From contig CAMTDV010000013.1 of NCBI GenBank assembly GCA_947069175.1, forward strand, positions 27,965,857 to 28,029,856: 64,000 nt of DNA. Direction: 5' to 3'. The stretch comes from Scalesia atractyloides. Its lineage: Eukaryota; Streptophyta; Magnoliopsida; Asterales; Asteraceae. The notes beneath the pieces were generated by a model. It had not been told where the DNA came from. It made no database searches and was given only the letters and a program-made list of their open reading frames with translations. Shown in pieces: positions 36,062 through 48,978 of the stretch; within the stretch, counting starts at the first letter, position 1; each line of letters starts with the position of its first letter. Made by a program: the position numbers and the translations under genes.

Positions 36062-36396
36062 AGCCTCTGCTGCAGAAAGTTTTGTTTGGAGACAAAGCAA
36101 AACTCCAAAACCATTAATTCGAAACCATGGATTCTTTAAACTGCTATGCCACGTTTTGGGACACTTGTAAGCTTCTTTTTACACCCCTAAACACCTGGCT
36201 TCACCTCCTTTAAGCTCTCCAACTATGAATAGTTGCTTAAGTTCACCATTTCAACTTGCACCTTTCTCATTCACTATTCTCCCTCCTCTGGAAGTTCCTA
36301 ACTAAAAGGAGCAATCCAACATAGTTCTTTTGCATCAAGGAATCACTGGTAAGTGTTCCTTCTTTGTGCATTTTCGTTTGTAGGCTTTTATTGCCA

Positions 36397-36430
36397 AAAG
36401 TCAAGCGTTTTTAGGAAACGCTTTGACTTT
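36397..36430. repeat. Hairpin in LTR 2
   Basis: AAAGTCAAGCGTTT (from 36397) pairs with AAACGCTTTGACTTT (36416-36430), leaving a one-base bulge and a 5-6 base loop. It is kept in LTR 3 and in the minus-strand copy near 11790-11820, and weakened in LTRs 1 and 4. Confidence 0.8.
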
Positions 36431-38724
36431 CGGTTAAGACCAGTATGGTCAAGCCATTGTTCGAAATGAACATGGCTAAGTAATCGTAATAAGGTAGGTG
36501 TTAGTCCCTATAAAGGGCACCTCCTGAAGATCACGTTTGCTAGACCAATTGACGGGTCAAAGTTATGCAAATAAAAAGTCAAACAAGCCATTTTTTGGAA
36601 AAATCATAGATTGATCTTATATATGTTATGAAACCTGTTTTGACACTTAAACAAGTTGGTAATAAATTAGAACATGTAAGAACATGTTTGGCTCGTCAAT
36701 TTCAGTTATAGGATCGGTTCGCAACGAAAGTCGTGAAGTTTGACTTCTACTTTGACTTTCGATTCTGACCCGATTTAGATTAATTACTTACTGATCTAAA
36801 GTTGCATTATGATCGTAATATAATGTAGCATAACCCTCTGAGGTTATATTACATGATCATAATCAGAATCCAAGTTTATGCGCAAGTTCCATAATTATGC
36901 CATCTTTGACCAAAATGTCCTTTTTGCATAAAACAAGGTTTTAAATGGTAATGAACTTGAAAATGAGTTTTCTACTGATGTAATGTTATAAGTAGGATTA
37001 TTTGGAATGTTAAACCAAGTTATAAACTGAGTTTTCAAGCAAGTCCTTAAACTAGATAAATGGCGATTTTAGCCCTTGTGGCTCATAAAATAGTTTTAAT
37101 CAAATCTTTTCAAGGTAAATCTTTTACCTACAGATATGTTATATTAAATAACATATCTAAGACATTTTAATCTGACCTTAACATCAGTTTTCATAAACAT
37201 CGCATAAAGACGCCATTTACGACATAAGCGCTGTTTAGGCGCATAGTACGGTTTTGAACCATATTAATGGACCAAGACTTGTTACCTACTGATTTTAAAA
37301 CTTATTTTAAACATGTTTACATTAGGTACATGTTATAAACTAAGAATCCCAAATAATTTATAAACTATGTGTAAAATGACCAAAATGCTCATTCGGTGCA
37401 TAGTTTGGTCATAAAAGGTAAAATACACATATAATTGATATCCTACTGATATTATATCATAAATAAAGTATTTTACAGAATACTTATAACAATGACATTA
37501 AATTATAGTCAAGTTCCTTTTATACGGTATATAATTACCGAAATGCCCTTATAAGGCATAGTTTCGTTTTAAAACCATAACGGACATACAAGTTGATATC
37601 CTACTGATATCTTAACTTATTTAAAGTATAATGGCATATAGAACTTGTCCATAACTTATCCGGTTACCCGATATCGCTAATATGTGCACAGTTACGTATA
37701 TGTAACTATTTTACGGAAATTAACCGAAACGGGTTTAACCTTGTCATTTAAGTTTCAAAATCCAGAATGTATATAGTTTACCCATATTAAACAAGTCAAG
37801 GTACTTGTTGGGATTAAACTACATTCTATCCAATCATCGTTTAATCTAGCGTCATACGTTTTGTTCAAGTAAGCTAGTCGGTCTAAGTCTATGACTTAAA
37901 TAAGACCGTTAGTTTTCATTGGTTAGTTTATGCCATAATCCAGACTAGAGAATTGCCGGTAAATGCTATCTGCACTTAGTCCTTTTTGTGTACGGCTGAG
38001 TTATTAAAAAAATTAAAGAAGACTAGCTCAGGTAAATACTCTCGACTTATTTCCCCTATACGGGCTTGGGTTACGGTAAATTATTACCGTTTGGTCGGAA
38101 ATGGGATTCAATCGAACTTCGGTCCGAGGATAATAAATCCGCATATTCTGTTTTAATCAGTTTTGTTTGATAATTTAAATATTGGGGGTTAACTACCGTG
38201 TCCTGGATATCCTCGGCTCATTACAATAGAAATGGCCACGACCTTAGCGCGGGTGTAGGCATACACCCGATAGACGCTCATTTATACATTCCCACAAGGC
38301 TGGGAGGAATTGACTCCTTCGTGAGTCCAAAGTGGTGTGTACGTCAATTGTGTCTCGGTCTCCATACCGAGCCCCGTATGTATGACAAACATGTAAATCT
38401 ATTATCAATGTTGGACGGTCAATTAACCCAAGTTATAAAAAGATTTTGTGCTGACACGCACTTAAAATCTTGCAAATCCTAAATCTGCCCAAAGTCTGTT
38501 TTGTATTCTTTTCATGTACAATTTATGATCCGCCTGTGGATCTTCTATTACAAGTTTGTATATTAATTTATTTCAAACATTTATTATGTAATAGTAATTT
38601 TACTCCAAGACTTCCGTTGTGCCGTGTTTAATTGACTATGATGATTATCAACTGACGTCACGATACTCCCTACCCGGGCCCACCGGTGTATGGATTTGGG
38701 TTGGAAATCCGGGGTGTGACAGGT

Positions 38725-38736
38725 TGGTATCAGAGC
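38725..38736 (+). other. Primer-binding site of unit 2, tRNA-iMet type
   Basis: TGGTATCAGAGC, 3 bases after LTR 2, identical to the other units. Confidence 0.95.
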
Positions 38737-38890
38737 CAACGTTTGAGAGAATTAAAGACTAGCCTTTTGTGTTTAATCTCAAACCTACACGTACATTCCT
38801 TAGACTTCCGAGTCTAGGCATTGACCTAGGATTTACTTATTTCATTATTAAGTTATTAGTATTGTTTTTTAATTGATTTTTAACAGAAAA

Positions 38891-39984
38891 ATGCCGCCAC
38901 GTGTGAGAGGATAAAGTGGAAGGGAAAAGGTCCAATGAGGGGAGGATCATTAGGGTGCATACTCCCTCAACCTCATAATTCAGATGCTTATCAAGAATCA
39001 GGAGATTCATCTCCTTGGAAACCAGCGAGACGTTCTGTCTCTAATAGACACTCGCCCTCACATTCCCAAAATTCTTACCACTCTCACCACTCCTATCATT
39101 CACACCATACCCATCATTCCCATTCACATTCTTACCACGAAGAATTTAACGCCAACCATTATTTTAACGCGCCTCTAGCCGATCAAAATCAGTTGGACCA
39201 GCCACATCCTATGGACGAGGACTCCGACCCGGAGATGCCGCCGTCGGGATCAAATGTGCATCCCATTGAAATTTCGAGCGATTCGAACTCTTATGCTGGA
39301 TCGCCCTACCAAGGTCCTAATGAGTGGGACCAATACTGGAACCAATTCATCTTCGCCCACACTCCTTCCCGTCACTCTCAACCACCTCCTGTTCAAGAAG
39401 ATGTCCACATGGAACCGGTGGACCAACCTCAACCACCACCTGAACCACCAAGGAGGAAGCATGGAGCACGTATGTCGGTACGTGCAGGATAAAGGTCGGG
39501 ATCACTGCCACCTTTGCCAAATTCTTACCCCACAATTCAAGAGGACCCACAAATGGGTGGACCCTCTAATGTTTCACCTATAGTGGAACCAACACCCGCA
39601 CCTACAGTTCAACCACCACCATCGGGTTATACTGACCCAATCCCTACATATCCAAACACGTCTGGATATGATCCTTATAACCCATCTACACCGGTAGAGT
39701 ATCAAGCATGGTCGCTAGACCCCTACATGTAGGCGGTTATGCACAACGCACTTTACCCGTCTCCTTTCCCACCTACTTATCCACCAATTAGATACCCAAC
39801 TTATGGGTACCAGCATCCGGTTATGCCCCAACCACAACCACAACCTCCGCCACCACTTGAGATCATTAATGAGGCCTTAGAACAAATGAAAGAGATCCAG
39901 CACCAGGTGAAGAAAACAGAGAAGAAGACAAACAAGTTCTTCAAAAAACTATCCAAGTTGGTCAAGGGAAAGAAGGACGAGTGA
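38891..39984 (+). pseudogene. ORF1 of unit 2
   Basis: This is the least damaged copy of the extra ORF; one frame runs from ATG 38891 to the stop at 39982-39984, about 364 codons. It is interrupted only by three stops: after MPPRVRG (with a nearby small indel), TAA at 39490-39492 and TAG at 39730-39732. Order of regions: basic Arg/Gly-rich start, Ser-Tyr-His-rich repeats (HSHHSYHSHHTHHSHSHSYH), acidic DEDSDPE stretch, WDQYWNQF, Pro-rich segments, Tyr-Pro-Pro repeats, C-terminal Lys/Glu-rich helix (FFKKLSKLVKGKKDE). A polypyrimidine stretch plus 'ttttaacag' lies 4 bases before the ATG and resembles a splice acceptor. Function unknown. Confidence 0.8.
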
Positions 39985-40563
39985 AGTCTCTTCTAATTAT
40001 ATGTAGTCCCTGTGAGGACATTGTTATTTCTTTAGTCCCAGCGTGGACATTTCTATTTCTTTAAAGTCCTTGTATGGACAAGTTTATTTCATTTTTCTAG
40101 TATTGTAAATTCTATTGGAAAATTTATGAAGTATTTGGAATTATATATATGTATTCATCCTCTTGAAAATGAGCGTCTCAATTTTACTCGAAATTTATGC
40201 TCTGCTATATAATTCTAAAAGATCTTAATGGATTGATTATGCCAAGTGGCGTAGACCATATATTGGCCAAGAAATGATAGTTAAGTACGAAGGGGTCTTC
40301 TATCAGGATAGTTAAGGGAAGTTATCCTTCTATCCAGAGGTAAGTGACTAGGTCCAAACCTCCAAGGTCGTTAAGGTCGAAGGTGACCGGGACCATTAAT
40401 CAATCATTAAGGTACTCTTATGTTAGCATTAAAGAAATGTTCATACTCTTGGTAGTGTGACTTGAGGAATCACGCTAGCCATCAAGGTAATGGACTATGT
40501 CGTAACCTTATATAGCCCTTGTGATCTACTTGATCCCGGCTAATACCACCAGTGCGGTGACTA

Positions 40564-41030
40564 TACATCTGATATGATGTAGGCCAATGTGCCCAATTTA
40601 TTGTCCAGCGGGAAAGGCTGATATGCCATATACATCTGATATGATGTAGGCCAATGTGCCCAATTTATTGTCTAGCGGGACAGGCTGATATGCCATATAC
40701 ATCTGATATGATGTAGGCCAATGTGCCCAATTTATTGTCCAGCGGGACAGGATGATATGCCATATACATCTGATATGATGTAGGCCAATGTGCCCAATTT
40801 ATGTCCAGCGGGACAGGCTGATATGCCATATACATCTGATATGATGTAGGCCAATGTGCCCAAATTTATTGTCCAACGGGACAGGCTGATATGCCATATA
40901 CATCTGATATGGTGTAGGCCAATGTGCCCAATTTATGTCCAGCGGGACAGGTTGATATGCCATATACATCTGATATGATGTAGGCCAATGTGCTCAATTA
41001 TTATGTCCATTAGGGACAAGCCTATGAGCT
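40564..41030. repeat. 67-bp tandem repeat, unit 2 (7 copies)
   Basis: The same repeat as in unit 1, with copies starting near 40567, 40634, 40701, 40768, 40834, 40901 and 40967. Confidence 0.93.
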
Positions 41031-41278
41031 ACATAATTCTCAATGATCACAATGACAGTTGTGACATTGTGATCCACTGTCCAATAATATATGGACTACG
41101 TCCAAATTGTAATTTGCCTATGATGGTCCTATTAAGACCTAGGCCAAATATAGATATAATAAGCCTAAGAGTTGTGATGTTATTCACACTAAGTATAGGC
41201 AATGGATTGTTACATCCAATGTTGGAAGCCGATATGGTTAATATACCATGGCTAAACAAAATTTTATTTGGTATATAG
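40988..41278 (+). other. Conserved 96-codon open frame just before gag, unit 2
   Basis: Counterpart of the frame at 30554-30844 in unit 1, same length, with scattered amino-acid changes. No domain recognised; probably not a gene. Confidence 0.25.
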
Positions 41279-41294
41279 AAACCAAGACTTAAAG

Positions 41295-42521
41295 ATAGCT
41301 AATTCGAATGAAGCACAAAATAGCCAGCGAGGCATTGAACCTAGCAATGCAGAAAATAGAAATGTTAATGATAAAGATTTCCAAGCTCGCATTGATATGG
41401 CCGTGGAAAGGGCCATGGGTTAGGCCATAGAAAAGCTAAGAGAGTCGAGTGCTACTCGTTCTAGACCCTTATCTATTCCACCATCTTCAGCTCATAAGGA
41501 GAGCTCCGTTCACTCATCGAATTCAAGGAGTCAACCAAGGAGAATAGATTTTGCAGAAAGGTCCCGTTCTGTTAAAGACAGATGTACCTACAAGTACTTT
41601 GTCTCCTGTAAACGTCGAGACTTTAACAGAGAGAAATGAGCTGTAGAAGCTCTAAAGTGGCTAGACGAGATGGAGACGATAGTAGATATCAGCAATTGTG
41701 CTGATAAGGATGTGGTCAATTACGTTTCACAATCCTTCAAGGGCGATGCCCTAATATGGTGGAAAGCCATGATTCAATCAATAGGTAAGGTACACCTGTA
41801 CAACTTGGGATGGTCCAAGTTTGTTGATTTGGTAAAGGAAACTTACTGCCCACCTCATGAGGTGGAGAAGTTAGAGACAGACTTCTTGTCTCTTTCCATG
41901 AAAAATCTAAACTGTCGGATGTACGTTTCCGATTTCAATTCCCTATCTAGGTTAGTATCCTGCCTAATCACCCCTGAATCCAAACGCATTGCGCGTTTTA
42001 TCAATGGATTGGCGCCTGAAATAGAGGTCATGGTAAAGGCTGCTCAACCTAATACCTATAGGTCCACTGTACCCCTATCTCTTTCTCTCACCCTTGATTT
42101 GGTAAGACAAAAGTCAGTTAGGACTGAAACTGACAGAAAGAGGAAACGGGAGGATAATAACTCCCAAAGATTTAAAAAGGGAAATTTTAGATTCAAGAAG
42201 AACCAGCACACGTCTAATGACAAACCTCTGTACAAGAAATGTAAATATAGTCATTGGGGACAGTGTGACATAAATCCACAGACCAAACCCTGTGGTATCT
42301 GCAAAAGAAAAGGGCATAAGACCTTAGATTGCAAGGATCTTAAGGATGCAGTTTGCTACAACTGCAATGAAAAAGGGCATATAACGTACAATTGCCCCAA
42401 GAAACCCAAAAGTAACGATGCAAAGCCTGGAGAGGCCAAGAAGGGGAATGCCTGTGCCTTTCAAATGAATGCCAGGGAGGCCGTTAATGACAACAGCGTC
42501 ATAACAGGTACTTTCCCCATT
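41295..42521 (+). pseudogene. gag: gag of unit 2
   Basis: The start codon is ATA at 41295, as in unit 3, where unit 1 has ATG. The N-terminal frame is otherwise better kept than in unit 1, with stops at 41424-41426 and 41637-41639. The long open part begins at 41670. Capsid core SFKGDALIWW is present. Of the three zinc knuckles, the first has lost its first Cys (LYKKCKYSHWGQC); the other two are intact. It runs in frame into protease. The unit switches from unit-3-like to unit-1-like bases within the N-terminal part (about 41427-41517). Confidence 0.9.
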
Positions 42522-45429
42522 AATGATATTTACGCTAGAGTTCTTTTTGACTCGGGTGCAGATAGAACTTTTGTTAATCATAAGTTTAGTAAACTATTAA
42601 ACCTGCGCATAAGAACTCTAGATAAAATTTATGAGATAAAACTCGCCTATGGAACCTTAGAAATTGCATCTTCCATTCTTGATGGATGCTCTATATCCAT
42701 TAAGAATCATTCCATCCCTATCTCTCTTCTACCAATGAAATTGGCAGGGTTCGATGTTGTCTTGGGCATGGATTGGTTATCTCATAACCAAACCCGCATT
42801 TCCTACGATAAGAAGCTCATCGAAATTAAAACCCTATCTGGTGAAATGATCACCATCCCCGGAGACTCACACTATGGACTGCCAAACAATGTGTCATTAT
42901 TTAAGGCATCCGAGAGTTAATGAAGTTAACAATTAAGAATAGATATCCTCTGCCCAGGATCGATGATTTATTCGACCAACTTCAAGGGGCTAGTTACTTT
43001 TCTAAGATACATTTGAGATCAGGACATCATCAACTGAAGGTTAGAAATGAAGATGTTTCTATGGCAGCCTTCGGGACCCGCTATGGTCATTTTAAATTCT
43101 TGGTGATGCCTTTTAGGCTGACAAATGCACCTGCAGCATTCATGGATCTCATGAATAGAGTCTGTAAACCATATTTGGATAAGTTTGTCATTGTCTTCAT
43201 AGAAGACATACTTATCTACTCTCATAATCAAGCAGATCACGAGAAACATCTTTGGTGCATCCTAGAATTATTAAGGCAGGAGAAACTTTATGCAAAGTTC
43301 TCTAAATGCGAATTTTGGCTTAGAGAAGTCCAATTCCTCGGACATGTTGTAAGTGAGCGTGGTATCTAAGTGGATCCCGCCAAGATAGAAGCCATAATGA
43401 ATTGGGAAGTTCCCAAGACTCCATCTGAAATTCGCAGTTTCTTAGGACTTGCTGGTTATTATAGAAGGTTCATTGAGAACTTCTCGAGAATAGCCACTCC
43501 TCTAACTACCTTGACCCGTAAGAATATTAAATATAATTGGGGTCCAAAGCAACAAGAATCTTTTGAGATTCTAAAACACAAGTTGATCAATGCTCCTGTG
43601 TTATCTCTACCTGAGGGTATTGAGAATTTTTATGTCTATTGTGATGCATCACACACCGGTATGGGCTATGTGCTAATGCAAAATGGTAAGGTAATTGCCT
43701 ATGCATCACGCCAATTAAAGGTGCATGAAAAGAATTACACCACCCATGATTTGGAACTGGGTGCCGTTGTATTTGCACTAAAACTGTGGAGACATTACTT
43801 GTATGGCACGAAGTGTATTATATACACTGATCATAAAAGTCTTCAACACCTGTTCAATCAAAAGGAATTGAACATGCGACGACGTCGGTGGATGGAAACA
43901 CTTAATGATTATGATTGCGAGATTCGCTACCATCCCGACAAGGCGAATGTAGTTGCCGATGCCTTAAGTCGCAAAGAGAGAGTTAAACCTATTAGGATTA
44001 ACGCCAAGAGCATTGAGCTCAGAAATAGCTTAAGTGAAAAGCTATTAGATGCGCAAAAGCAAGCCTTATTAGAGGCTAATATTCCTAATGAGGGATTAGG
44101 CGGAACTGTTGATAAAATAACGCCTGGAAAGGATGGAATCCTAAGATTTAATGATAGAATTTGGGTTCCAGTCCTTGGAGGACTTAGAGATCTAATCCTC
44201 CGAGAAGCGCATAGTTCAAGATACTCAGTTCACCCTGGCGGTGACAAGATGTATCAAGATTTAAAGAAGAATTATTGGTGGATGGGGTTGAAGAAATCCA
44301 TAGCCACTTATGTAGCTAAGTGTCTGACGTGTTCACAAGTTAATACTGAACATCAAAAACCGTCAAGACTTCTACAACAGCTTGAGATTCCCACCTGGAA
44401 ATGGAAAATGGTAACTGTGGACTTAATTACCAAGTTACCTAAGACCAAATGTGGTAATGACACGATTTTGGTCATCTTTTTAGGCTGACTAAGTCAGCAC
44501 ATTTCTTGCCAATTAAAGAGACTTATAGTTCTGACAAATTGGCTAAATTGTACGTGGACAAGATTGTGTCCCTACACGGTGTGCCAGTATCTATTGTATC
44601 TGTCAGAGATACTAAATACACGTCTCATTTTTGGAAAAGTTTCCAACAATCGTTAGGCACACGATTAAACTTTAGTACGGCTTACCATCCACAGACTGAT
44701 GGTCAAAGTGAGCGTATTATTCAAACTCTGGAAGACATGCTTAGGGCATGTGTGATTGATTTAGGTGGAAGTTGGGATGACCACTTACCCCTAATAGAAT
44801 TCTCCTACAATAACAGCTATCATACTAGCATCAAGGATGCTCCTTTTGAGGCCTTGTATGGGAGAAAATGTAGAACGCCTGTGTGTTGGGCAGAAGTTGG
44901 GGAAGCCCAACTATCAGGATCGGAGATTGTCCTGGAGACCACGAAAAAGATTATATAAATCCTTGATCGTCTCAAAGCTGCCAGAGATAGGCAGAAGAGC
45001 TATGCTGACAAGAGGCGTAAACCTCTTAAGTTCCAAGTAGGGGACAAAGTCATGTTAAAGGTATCACCCTGGAAAGGTGTGATGCGTTTTGGAAAGAAGG
45101 GCAAGTTGAGCCCAAGATATATTGGACCCTTCGAGATAATCGAATGTGTCGGCACTGTAGCTTATAAGCTCAGGTTGCCTGAGGAGCTTAGTGGAATCCA
45201 TGATGTATTCCACATATCTAATCTTAAGAAATGCCTAGCCGATGAGTCGCTAGCAATGTCACATAAAGATGTGCAAATAGATGAAAACCTGAGGTTTGTT
45301 GAGAAACCTATTTCGATCGAGGATCGACAGGTTAAGAAGCTCCGAAGAAAAATGATACCTATAGTAAAGGTTAAGTGGGACTCTTTTATAGGTCTTGAGT
45401 ATACATGGGAGGTTGAGTCCACTATGTGA
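42522..45429 (+). pseudogene. pol: pol of unit 2, with 351-bp deletion and lost catalytic residues
   Basis: Protease is intact (FDSGADRTFV, VVLGMDWLSHN). At 42910-42911 a deletion equal to 32476-32826 of unit 1 removes the protease-RT linker and the first part of RT; CC is shared at the breakpoints. The RT is dead twice over: motif A reads KIHLRSG (His at 43010-43012 for catalytic Asp) and the YxDD box reads FIED (43196-43207). Stop at 43367-43369. RNase H is open (43370-44488). Integrase is frameshifted near 44470 at its first Asp, and the second Asp is Val (44602-44604), as in unit 1. The GPY/F region and chromodomain-like tail are open at 45052-45429. Confidence 0.93.
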
Positions 45430-45480
45430 CAAAAATACCCCCATCTTTTTGAATAAAATCTCGAGGTCGAGATTTCTTTT

Positions 45481-45493
45481 AAGGGGGTGAGGA
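45481..45493 (+). other. Polypurine tract of unit 2
   Basis: AAGGGGGTGAGGA directly before LTR 3. Confidence 0.88.
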
Positions 45494-48400
45494 TGTAACA
45501 CCCTGTAAAATCGTGTCCAATAGTATAGTGACACATGTTGTATTTTAAATATAGTCTGCTAAAAGACCAATAAGGACTAAAGACGTCAACATGCTCAATC
45601 TGAGCCTCTGAGTGATGGTCCGATGTTGACATGCATAAATAACAGCCTCTGAGTGACTGATATGTCAACATGCTTAAATCATTAGCCTCTGAGTGACTGA
45701 TATGTCAACATGCTTGAAATTTGGCCTCTGAGTGACTGATATGTCAACATGCCCAGCCTCTGAGTGACATCGGAATCAAAATGCTTATAATAAGCCTCTG
45801 AGTGATCTTTTGCGAAGTCTAACTCTCATACGTGCCATTTGTTAGACGAGAGAGTTCAATTTTGTAAATATGTGAAAGTTGGATGACGGAGGGATTAAAA
45901 GTGTCAACATGTTAATTTATACCTCTGAGTGACCTTTTAACAAACCGAGAGCTCGACAATGTCTGGGAAAAATCCCGGGGATGCCAAATATTGGTTACGG
46001 AGGGCTAAAAGTGCCAAAAAGGTGTTTAAAAAGGTTTTTAAAAGCTTTTTAAAGTTAAGGGGCTAAAGTGTCAAAGTTTGAAACTAGCTAATGGGCGGTC
46101 GCGGGCTGCGAGAGACTTGGTCTGTGTCTCTCGCGGGGCGCGAGAGAGCCTCTGCTGCAGAAAGTTTTGTTTGGAGACAAAGCAAAACTCCAAAACCATT
46201 AATTCGAAACCATGGATTCTCTAAACTGCTATGCCACGTTTTGGGACACTTGTAAGCTTCTTTTTACACCCCTAAACACCTGGCTTCACCTCCTTTAAGC
46301 TCTCTAACTATGAATAGTTGCTTAAGTTCACCATTTCAACTTGCACCTTTCTCATTCACTTTTCTCCCTCCTCTGGAAGTTCCTAACTAAAAGGAGCAAT
46401 CCAACATAGTTCTTTTGCATCAAGGAATCACTGGTAAGTGTTCCTTCTTTGTGCATTTTCGTTTGTAGGCTTTTATTGCCAAAAGTCAAGCGTTTTTAGG
46501 AAACGCTTTGACTTTCGGTTAAGACCAGTATGGTCAAGCCATTGTTCGAAATGAACATGGCTAAGTGATCGTAATAAGGTAGGTGTTAGTCCCTATAAAG
46601 GGCACCTCCTGAAGATCACGTTTGCTAGACCAATTGACGGGTCAAAGTTATGCAAATAAAAAGTCAAACAAGCCATTTTTTTGGAAAAATCATAGATTGA
46701 TCTTATATATGTTATGAAGCCTGTTTTGACACTTAAACAAGTTGGTAATAAATTAGAACATGTAAGAACATGTTCGGCTCGTCAATTTCAGTTATAGGGT
46801 CGGTTCGCAACGAAAGTCGTGAAGTTTGACTTCTGCTTTGACTTTCGATTCTGACCCGATTTAGATTAATTACTTACTGATCTAAAGTTGCATTATGATT
46901 GTAATATAATGTAGCATAACCCTCTGAGGTTATATTACATGATCATAATCAGAATCCAAGTTTATGCGCAAGTTCCATAATTATGCCATCTTTGACCAAA
47001 ATGTCCTTTTTGCATAAAACAAGGTTTTAAATGGTAATGAACTTGAAAATGAGTTTTCTACTGATGTAATATTATAAGTAGGATTATTTGGATTGTTAAA
47101 CCAAGTTATAAACTGAGTTTTCAAGCAAGTCCTTAAACTAGATAAATGGCGTCTTTAGCCCTTGTGGCTCATAAAATAGTTTTAATCAAATCTTTTCAAG
47201 GTAAATCTTTTACCTACAGATATGTTATATTAAATAACATATCTAAGACATTTTAATCTGACCTTAACATCAGTTTTCATAAACATCGCATAAAGACGCC
47301 ATTTACGACATAAGCGCTGTTTAGGCGCATAGTACGGTTTTGAACCATATTAATGGACCAAGACTTGTTACCTACTGATTTTAAAACTTATTTTAAACAT
47401 GTTTACAGTAGGTACATGTTATAAACTAAGAATCCCAAATAATTTATAAACTATGTGTAAAATGACCAAAATGCCCATTCGGTGCATAGTTTGGTCATAA
47501 AAGGTAAAATACACATATAATTGATATCCTACTGATATTATATCATAAATAAAGTATTTTTCCAGAATACTTATAACAATGACATTAAATAATAGTCAAG
47601 TTCCTTTTATACGGTATATAATTACCGAAATGCCCTTATAAGGCATAGTTTCGTTTTAAAACCATAACGGACATACAAGTTGATATCCTACTGATATCTT
47701 AACTTATTTAAAGTATAATGGCATATAGAACTTGTCCATAACTTATCCGGTTACCCGATATCGCTAATATGTGCACAGTTACGTATATGTAACTATTTCA
47801 CGGAAATTAACCGAAACGGGTTTAACCTTGTCATTTAAGTTTCAAAATCCAGAATGTATATAGTTTACCCATATTAAACAAGTCAAGGTACTTGTTGGGA
47901 TTAAACTACATTCTATCCAATCATCGTTTAATCTAGCGTCATACGTTTGTTCAAGTAAGCTAGTCGGTCTAAGTCTATGACTTAAATAAGACCGTTAGTT
48001 TTCATTGGTTAGTTTATGCCATAATCCAGACTAGAGACTTGCCGGTAAATGCTATCAGCACTTAGTCCTTTTTGTGTACGGCTGAGTTATTAAAAAAATT
48101 AAAGAAGACTAGCTCAGGTAAATACTCTCGACTTATTTCCCCTATACGGGCTTGGGTTACGGTAAATTATTACCGTTTGGTCGGAAATGGGATTCAATCG
48201 AACGTCGGTTCGGGGATAATAAATCCGCATATTCTGTTTTAATAAGTTTTGTTTGATAATTTAAATATTGGGGGTTAACTACCGTGTCCTGGATATCCTC
48301 GGCTCATTACAATAGAAATGGCCACGACCTTAGCGCGGGTATAGGCATACACCCGATAGACGTCAATTATGCATTCCCACAAGGCTGGGAGGAATTGACT

Positions 48401-48807
48401 CCTTCGTGAGTCCAAAGTGGTGTGTACGTTAATTGTGTCTCGGTCTCCATACCGAGCCCCGTATGTATGACAAACATGTAAATCTATTATCAAGGTTGGA
48501 CGGTCAATTAACCCAAGTTATAAAAAGATTTTGTGCTGACACGCACTTAAAATCTTGCAAATCCTGAATCTGTCCAAAGTCTGTTTTGTATTCTTTTCAT
48601 GTACAATTTATGATCCACCTGTGGATCTTCTATTACAAGCTTGTATATTATTTTATTTCAAACATTTGGTATGTAATAGTAATTTTTACTCCAAGACTTC
48701 CGTTGTGCCGTGTTTAATTGACTATGATGATTATCAACTGACGTCACGATACTCCCCACCCGGGCCCATCGGTGTATGGATTTGGGTTGGAAATCCGGGG
48801 TGTGACA
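45494..48807 (+). mobile_element. Array LTR 3 (shared by units 2 and 3)
   Basis: TGTAACACCC...GGGTGTGACA, 3314 bp. Very close to LTR 2, sharing the 128-bp deletion and many diagnostic bases. Near its 5' start it is instead closer to LTR 4 ('gacacatgttgtattttaaatatag'). Confidence 0.93.
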
Positions 48808-48810
48808 GGT

Positions 48811-48822
48811 TGGTATCAGAGC
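48811..48822 (+). other. Primer-binding site of unit 3, tRNA-iMet type
   Basis: TGGTATCAGAGC, 3 bases after LTR 3. Confidence 0.95.
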
Positions 48823-48978
48823 CAACGTTTGAGAGAATTAAAGACTAGCCTTTTGTGTTTAATCTCAAACCTACACGTGCACATTCCTTAGACTTCCGAG
48901 TCTAGGCATTGACCTAGGATTTACTCATTTCATTATTAAGTTATTAGTATTGTTTTTTAATTGATTTTTAACAGAAAA

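Larger units (their letters stand above)
35409..38721 (+). mobile_element. Array LTR 2 (shared by units 1 and 2)
   Basis: TGTAACACCC...GGGTGTGACA, 3313 bp. It lacks the 128 bp present at 27773-27900 of LTR 1, as does LTR 3. Other LTR2/LTR3-specific bases include 'gttcgcaacgaaag' and 'ttacctacagatatg'. It carries well-preserved hairpins at 36023-36061 and 36397-36430 and a TATA-like TATGAATA at 36224-36231. Confidence 0.93.
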
